Source: Suillus spraguei (lineage: Eukaryota > Basidiomycota > Agaricomycetes > Boletales > Suillaceae). Taken from it: 64,000 nt of DNA. Both the position numbers and the translations under genes were made by a program. The stretch lies in contig JABCPU010000297.1 in assembly GCA_016800925.1 (NCBI GenBank), positions 20,416-84,415 on the forward strand, given 5' to 3'. This document shows, in pieces, positions 58,389 through 64,000 of the stretch. Numbering within the stretch: position 1 is the stretch's first letter; every line of letters starts with the position of its first letter. The notes below the pieces were generated by a model, which made no database searches, was not told where the DNA came from, and saw only the letters and a program-made list of their open reading frames with translations.

Positions 58389-59593
58389 ATAGTCTGGTAT
58401 TGTCTTGAAGCGTGCATCCATCTCGGCTTCGCCAACAATTTCAAGACACCATTTCACCAAGTGATCTTTGAAGACACCCTTGTGGAGCTGGTGTAGGAGG
58501 TCAGGTGTAAAAGCAAGGAATATGTCTGTGTGCGGGAGATTGGCCCAGAAAGGACTGTAGACGGTGTGTAATCCAAAGTCTTCAAATTCAGTTGGATGTT
58601 GACCCTTTTTTCGCTTCTCTAAGATTTCTTTTATCAACTGGGGGTCCCGTATTGGTGAACTCAGTGATTGCCTCTTTCATCCGCCGTGACCAGGCACTTT
58701 GGGCAGTGATTCTCTTTGCAACATGCCACAAGACATTGTTCTGGAAAATCCGCCACATAAGCTGCAAGGATCGGGTATATTCGACGGACCATCGAGTCGG
58801 CACAGACCATTTCAACACCGTCTCGTCCTGTGGCAATGAGTGGTTGAAGCAGGAGAGACATACAATGGTGGAAGAGTCTGTAACTAGCAAGGGATCGTGA
58901 ATCCGATGTGAAACAATCGAGCTTGCCTGCTGGTAAGTACCCAATTAAAACTGTTGCTCGTGCTGACATCTCCCTTCGTTTTTCTTTCGCAATGTTCCCT
59001 ATTGAAAGATACACAGGCCACGCAGATTTGTCACCTCGGAACTGCGACAGACATGTCTTGTCTGATGCGAGAATGACAGGTGCAATAGTTGCACCTTTCA
59101 GCAGTTGTTTCTGAACATTGCAGGTCAGTGCTTATTTTTTCGCTCAATTTTTTGGATCAGATACTTACTTGTTTGTCACACCACCAGTCCCCGTCCACAT
59201 GTCATCAATGATGCGGTGAAGTCCTTCATAGTCCTTGTATGCTCATGCAGGTGCGTATACCATGTGTTCCTTAAATAAAGGATTACCAATGAGATCTCTG
59301 ATGCACTCTACAGGGTTCCCGTGTCCAAAGCTCGACATCCTCATGCAATAACCGGCCATTCTCATCAGTTCGGTTTCCCTGAATGCTGACCTTCTTGCAA
59401 CTCCATGCAGGTCATGAGGAAGCTTGTCAACTTTCTGCAGGAAAGATCGGTTATTGTGAAAGGATGGCTGTGTTTGGTTTCGAGTAACATCATGTGGTTC
59501 GCAAACCGAAATGACGAAGGTATTATCTACCACAAGTATTTCAACCCCATACCTACCGAAGTCATTGCACTCGTTCTGACAGCCATGAGTCAC
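58389..59593 (-). pseudogene. Plavaka-type (CMC/CACTA-like) transposase fragment
   Basis: Read leftwards: NPVECIRDLIGNPLFKEHMV, then (after a gap) [20 protein letters not shown] with [60 protein letters not shown] with [12 protein letters not shown], then GLHTVYSPFWANLPHTDIFL, AFTPDLLHQLHKGVFKDHLV and DARFKTIPDY, where the gypsy LTR begins. The PILAAYVxDFPEQ, CPKC and DLLHQLHKGVFKDHL blocks are the recurrent blocks of the transposase family I know from basidiomycete Plavaka elements. Frames change between blocks. The rest of the gene appears at 50504-50906. Confidence 0.75.
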
Positions 59594-59860
59594 ATCCCGT
59601 ATTCTTACATTGAAGTCAATGGCGCTGAAGATGCCTCATCATTGATAGATTGAGTGTTGCATTGACGAGTGGGCTCAAGGTCTCAAGGAAGATATCAAAT
59701 TCACATCAGCTACCTATGGTTCTGTCTACAAAGGTCATTTGGCCTCGTTGCAGCGCTTTCAACAACACACAGCGCCTTATAAACTTCTCGAGAAGATTTG
59801 TGACAATCTCCATGACACGGCTCGGTATGTTTCACTTCAATTTTATAAGCCCTAGCCTAA
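59500..59860 (+). pseudogene. DUF6532-like fragment
   Basis: Plus-strand pieces NDEGIIYHKYFNPIPTEVIA (with LVLTA) and CIDEWAQGLKEDIKFTSATY, followed by SLQRFQQHTAPYKLLEKICD, resemble the repeat-associated DUF6532 family of Agaricomycetes. The assignment rests on memory of the pattern only. It overlaps the transposase fragment on the other strand. Confidence 0.35.
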
Positions 59861-60061
59861 CATTTGTGCTTTTGAGCTTCCATGCTGGTGTCCAGCCACT
59901 TGCTATGATATTGGCTGCACCCCACCGGATTAACGACGATGCATTGAAGATGCGATTCGAGAATACCAGCTTGAAGAGCAGGACACTGTGGAGGATAACG
60001 AGAGTTCAGGGGCAGGATGATGATGTGGGGGCTAGCGAGAGCAGCAGGCAAGGATTGAGAT

Positions 60062-60459
60062 ATTAATTGAATCTGCTACTAGCTTGTTTGACGTGTTTGA
60101 ATTCATTTATTTTCGTGCTATTTTGTGTGCTACTTTCCCTACAGTGTGCTATATAAATCCTTGGAGCGGCTGGTAGCTGCCTGTAGGAGCATTCCTATGA
60201 ACTACAGGCTACTACAAGCTACTACAATATTGCCTCGTAGTACTATGTAATACTACATAGTTGCCTTACTGGCTATATACAAGGCAGGTAGCTCCCGAGC
60301 TCCGCTGACTATGCTAACTATATAGCACTATATAGTCAGCTTGCTTTTTCCTGATGTTATTAGATCACAATAACAATATCACTATGTTTTTTTACCATTT
60401 GTTCAAGTTGAACTATATCATTCGCATCATCCTCAGGCTGCACTTGGGTCTCGTCTCAA
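60062..60459. repeat. Cluster of short inverted repeats
   Basis: Contains ACTATGTA-ATAC-TACATAGT (60242-60261) and GCTGACTAT ... ATAGTCAGC (60304-60312 with 60332-60340), plus GCTACTACAA direct repeats near 60205-60225. Such clusters often mark ends of DNA transposons; no element boundary was proved. Confidence 0.6.
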
Positions 60460-61289
60460 AATGTCTACCGAAAAACATCCAGGTGGCCACCATTAGCCAA
60501 AATCCTAACCAATGACTTCAAGGAACTCGAACGAGTTGATAATAAATCCCGTCGAAAATTCTGGAAATGCAACTACTGTTGTACTCCAACCAGTGGCAGT
60601 GGTCAACGCATTGAAGGCCGAGATAACCGCTATCTCTTACATCTCACAACTCCAAAGAGTGCCTGGATGCTCCACCATCTGTCCGTAATGAAGCTCGCAA
60701 GGTCTTATTGCAGAAAGTTGCGCCATTGGGCTGACAGAAGCACCACTTTTCCGTGACTCAGACACACTCCCAATATCTGCGAAGATGCACCCATTGAAAA
60801 CACTCGCAATCACCTTATTCTGAATTGTCCCTCATGCAGCAGATGTCGACGACTTGGCGGAATCCAGGGTGTCGAACTTTGCAACTTAACAGTTCGCACT
60901 TTCGAGACCCTCGGAAAACTTTGTAACAACTATTCCTATCATGTCCACCAGCATGCACTTACTCCTGGCCAACCAGTCCGTCGAAACATCCACATATGCA
61001 CACTCGGAACAATGGTGGCATTGACACGGACCTAGTGATGAATCTTGACACAAATTTTGCATGGACATCTCCTTTGGAAAGCCAGAGTCAGGCTGACGAT
61101 GGGCTGGAGGGGACTGAAAGCTTAACAGATGATGAAGTTGCAGCTGCCTTTGATGAGATTGAGCAACATATTGCAGAATTCCCATCAGCTATTGAACCCC
61201 AGCTGGAAGGGTACGAGATATTGGTGGGAAAGGTGTATGACCTTGCAGAGCCAGAACAGGTTGACAAAGGAATTATCTCTGCGCTTTGA
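60460..61289 (+). pseudogene. Degenerate transposase-like remnant with BED-type finger
   Basis: Plus-strand frames give FWKCNYC (near 60557) then RIEGRDNRYLLHLT, resembling a BED zinc finger as in hAT transposases. They then give SAKMHPLKTLAITL, SRVSNFATQQFALSRPSENF, and a better preserved acidic part AFDEIEQHIAEFPSAIEPQL with EPEQVDKGI (61129-61280). Stops and shifts are frequent. Family assignment tentative. Confidence 0.4.
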
Positions 61290-61656
61290 AGACGATGTCC
61301 AGCAGGTGGGATCTGACTTGAAGGATTATCTATCTTGGGATGTGCAGTCTCTGTTAACTATGAAAGGTGTCTCGTTGATCTAATAATCGGTAGTATCATT
61401 ATAAAATTATCACGAATCGTTGACACGTTGATGCAGTGCACCTGGGAGTTTTGCCCCCGGCACTACATAAGTAGATATATTATAGTTGTTGACAAGTGTT
61501 TGACAGAGAACGGTCGTGTGGTTTTCGGTTATTTCGCTAAGGCCACTTGCGTCGCTTACCACGGGTGTTACCGGTTTTCGGATTCACACTCCTTTTTGGC
61601 TTCCTGTGCCGAAGGCACAACGGGTAGTGGACTCGTTCTCTATTACCTGAGTTTTC

Positions 61657-61686
61657 GACACGTTTTTAACATGTTAAAAACGTGTC
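61657..61686. repeat. Perfect 30-bp palindrome
   Basis: GACACGTTTTTAACA followed directly by its complement TGTTAAAAACGTGTC. With one bulge it extends outward through GAGTTTT (61650-61655) and AAAACTC (61687-61693). Confidence 0.95.
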
Positions 61687-61690
61687 AAAA

Positions 61691-61713
61691 CTCCCGAGTT
61701 AAAAACTCAGGAG
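61691..61713. repeat. Second hairpin, 10-bp arms with one mismatch
   Basis: CTCCCGAGTT / AACTCAGGAG around AAA. CCTGAGTTTT at about 61647 is also the exact complement of AAAACTCAGG at about 61702, so the two hairpins can exchange pairing. Confidence 0.85.
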
Positions 61714-62289
61714 TTTTTCATGCCGGAGCCCTAATGGAGCGTGAGAGTGTGAGAGTCTTTATTTATTTATTTATTTTGGTTACAATTTATGTCCTATTGA
61801 AGAAAACTCTATGGAGGACAATATGTTCTAGTCTAAGGCCCCCAGTGCCCTGAATGTGTCACTGAATCTGCGAATGCCCTGACCTTGGACGTACCCGGTC
61901 AGTCCGCCGTTCCCACCGGCCGTTTTAGACGCGCAATTCTCATAAGTGAGACGACTTGTGACTGTGCTACTCAACATGGTAGAGTGGCTAAATTTTGGCT
62001 TAATCTAACGCGTACTCGACCCAAATGGGCTAGTACAGGAATCGGTCTGAATGCAGTGAATGTAAAAGAAAAGTGGTCCTGAGATTGGTGAGGGTCCTTT
62101 AGATTCGCTGACTAAGTCAGTGCTGATGGCTTTGATTCCGTGATTCGAGTTGATGGGATAGGAGGGAGAGGGAGAGGGTAGAGGGGTGATGGTGATACAG
62201 GATAATGCGTGTAGGATGGGGTGCGTCTGGGTAGGGTAGTTGATGTCTTGATCTCCGGTATAGTTGTTACCAATGCTGTGAGCTGTCAA

Positions 62290-63470
62290 CTAAAGGAGCA
62301 GGATATTATCTGTCTGCAGGTTTACGAGGAGCGGGACTTCAATGAATGTGGTTCTCAATCTACCAGTAGTGTTGACATAGCGGACTAAGTGAGGCGTAGC
62401 GTCTGGATCCGAAAGCAGGAACGAAATGGACGTGGCCCTGCATCCGAGTGCACGGACCATGAGGTGGCATTCACATTGGTATTGCGAGCAGATAGTCAGA
62501 TAGTGAAAGACTGATTCTTCAGTATTACTACAGTGTGGGCATTTCGGACTTGCTACTTTCCAATGCGGTGGAGGTGTTGGTTAAGGGGGACATGGCCTGT
62601 GCACAGTGCCATATAAAGTCCAGTGAGTCTCTTGGGGAAGTCCGCTGTGAGCTTTACAAATGAGCGTGCAGTATCTTAGGATCAATCTGATTCATGCGAT
62701 TGAATCTTAGGGATTTGCGCCATAGTCGCTCCTAACGTGAGTGCGTCTCCTTGCAGTGAGCTTCTTTGAGCGCTGAAATACTAAGCGGTAAGGTATTTTG
62801 ACGCAAAAATTTAGGCAACTTAGGGGTGGGCTATTGTTCTCCCTACTTTCAGCTGCCAGCTTGGCCTGCTTGTCCACTTCTTCGTTTCCGTGAACACCGA
62901 GTGGCCTGGGACCCAACGGACAGTTGCTGCAAATCGGCACATCTCCTGGCAATGTTACGCATTGTCCTGCGGAAGTGGTCCGCCAACTTCCAAGTAAGTG
63001 CCTGGGCGCGTGTAGAAGCTCTCGCCTGCTAGGATAGATGCTTGGTTGTCGATCGAGATGGAGATGGGATAGGTAATGTCTCTTTCTGTGGAGATTAGCT
63101 GCGCTGCTAAGGTAAGACTACCTCTTCAGCTTCGAATACCGTATGCTCTTTATCCGTTCCTAAGTGATACTGAAGCGTCCTCGGGGTTTTCCAGCTCGAA
63201 CAGGATCGCTGCAGCGCCTATCTTTCCCTTATAACCTGACCCATCGCTGAACACTTGAATACGTTCTTCAATTGTTCGTGCCTTTATGGCTTCTTCCTTG
63301 GAGCTTGCTATGTGAGTGGACATGGATTCGCAGAGGATGGGTGGCGTCGCGAAGGGATAGGGTCTCTATGGCGTCGGGACGATGTCAAAGCGATGGTGAG
63401 TTTATGGAGGGAGGAACGATGCGATCCCATGTATATCCTGGCTGCCCTGCGCAATGGTTCGTATAGTCTT
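62290..63470 (-). pseudogene. LINE (Tad1-like) RNase H and C-terminal region, remnant
   Basis: 3' end of a non-LTR element. Read leftwards: IQVFSDGSGYKGKIGAAAIL (first Asp of RNase H), SLTLAAQLISTERDITYPIS, ISIDNQASILAGESFY (Asp in the third motif), VRWVPGH, then GVHGNEEVDKQAKLAAESRE (last Asp), and at 62580-62290 SPKCPHCSNTEESVFHYLTI with ICSQY (C-x2-C-x7-H-x4-C), SISFLLSDPDATPHLVRYVN and the end FIEVPLLVNLQTDNILLL. A stop in the N-terminal part and a shift between VPGH and GVHGNEE show decay. Endonuclease and RT domains are not in the window. Confidence 0.8.
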
Positions 63471-64000
63471 AAAACTTAAAAGGCGGTACTGTCATCAGAG
63501 AACTGGCAGTCTGGTGGACAGATTAGAATGATATAGATAGCAATATATAGTACGCAATCACAGCATCAGCAAAATTCTGCTATCGATTGTCACCATGGTC
63601 ATATTTGACTTTAAATAGGAATGGGGTTGCTGATTTTCTTACACATTCTGTGATCCGGGAAAGACACTCACACTACTGCCATGTCACAGACTGATCGCGG
63701 CAGTTGCGTGACGTCAACTTGACTAGTAGTGTACTAGTGCAGCTAGTTATAGTGCCAGCATCAGTAAATTGATGATTCCTTGATATTGTAACCGTGAGAA
63801 CTATAGAGAAATACGATTCTGCTCCTGCTAAATAATGGATGACTTTCCGTAGGCTGAAATATTCTGATTAGAATATCATATCATATATTTACCCTTATTA
63901 GGCAGGTGTGCCGCGATGCCGCTGTTCATTTTACAGTCAGTTCGTAACCATGTGTCATCTACCCCCCCCAATAGACTTTACAGACAACTTACAACCATTT
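63471..64000. other. Terminal non-coding region
   Basis: No gene or clear repeat seen. If the LINE continues beyond its RNase H, upstream parts are missing or too decayed to read. Confidence 0.4.

Larger units (their letters stand above)
61290..62289. other. Non-coding region with palindromes and a TTTA microsatellite
   Basis: The frame 61335-61853 spans the palindrome and is not credible as a gene. A (TTTA)n run occurs at about 61758-61780. The 30-bp palindrome and a second hairpin are listed separately. Confidence 0.5.

Noticed and set aside
50902..58393. 5-bp target-site duplication flanking gypsy copy B
   Set aside because: The flanking 5-mers share only three of five bases in the expected register, so a duplication cannot be claimed.
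61335..61853. 172-codon frame
   Set aside because: It crosses the perfect palindrome and the TTTA run; openness is explained by these sequences.
1..64000. tRNA, rRNA, CRISPR arrays, telomeric repeats
   Set aside because: Scanned by eye for tRNA arm motifs, regularly spaced direct repeats and TTAGGG-type arrays; none was convincing. A covariance-model tRNA scan would be needed to exclude a tRNA gene.

Overview
This is nuclear DNA of a filamentous basidiomycete, most likely an Agaricomycete. The genes are split by many introns of about 45-60 nt. Predicted proteins read as typical fungal housekeeping genes. The right third is packed with element types common in mushroom-forming fungi: a chromodomain Ty3/gypsy element, a Plavaka-type transposase and a LINE RNase H tail. 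No bacterial, plasmid or phage features were seen. All assignments come from reading motifs by eye; no search was run.

Layout. 1-4.2 kb holds no supportable gene. 4.2-8.0 kb has cytosolic (possibly also mitochondrial) cysteinyl-tRNA synthetase on + and a convergent GAF-type free methionine-R-sulfoxide reductase on -. 9.5-10.5 kb is a LysM-domain gene (+). 13-16.2 kb is a CLC chloride channel/transporter (-). 16.7-17.8 kb is the splicing factor CWC24/RNF113 (+). 19.1-20.0 kb is a C2H2 zinc-finger protein (-). 21.9-23.3 kb is the PP2A-like phosphatase PPG1 (+). 23.7-25.3 kb is a CRAL-TRIO (Sec14-like) protein with a C-terminal membrane segment (-). 27.8-29.8 kb is a SET-domain lysine methyltransferase (-). 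30.0-31.7 kb is a CUE-domain protein (+). 33.1-33.8 kb is an unknown gene (-). 34.0-38.3 kb is a PMCA-type calcium ATPase (+). 39.3-41.2 kb is a Ser/Thr-rich single-pass membrane protein (+). 41.3-42.0 kb is an unknown gene (-). 42.1-43.4 kb is a truncated Nup188-like nucleoporin (-). 43.9-45.0 kb is a basidiomycete-type protein with a possible PD-(D/E)XK motif (-).

From 46.5 kb to the end the window is repeat-dominated. A 5'-truncated gypsy copy (A, +, 46514-50503) faces an LTR-to-LTR copy (B, -, 50907-58388), so about 4 kb of one is the inverted repeat of the other across a 403-bp spacer. Copy B lies inside a Plavaka-like transposase that resumes on both sides. Both gypsy copies carry an extra ORF with a double zinc-knuckle tail between the chromodomain and the 3' LTR, in addition to a normal gag with its own zinc knuckle. 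Next come other degraded element pieces, a set of hairpin-forming palindromes, and the 3' end of a LINE.

A theme across the window is single-base loss, often in homopolymers, that breaks otherwise good reading frames (CWC24, the membrane protein at 39-41 kb, both LTRs of copy B). This looks more like unpolished sequence than gene death, and several 'broken' genes should be read with that in mind. Long intergenic stretches (1-4.2, 10.5-12.9, 17.9-19.1, 20.0-21.9, 25.3-27.8, 31.7-33.1 kb) show no convincing coding signal.
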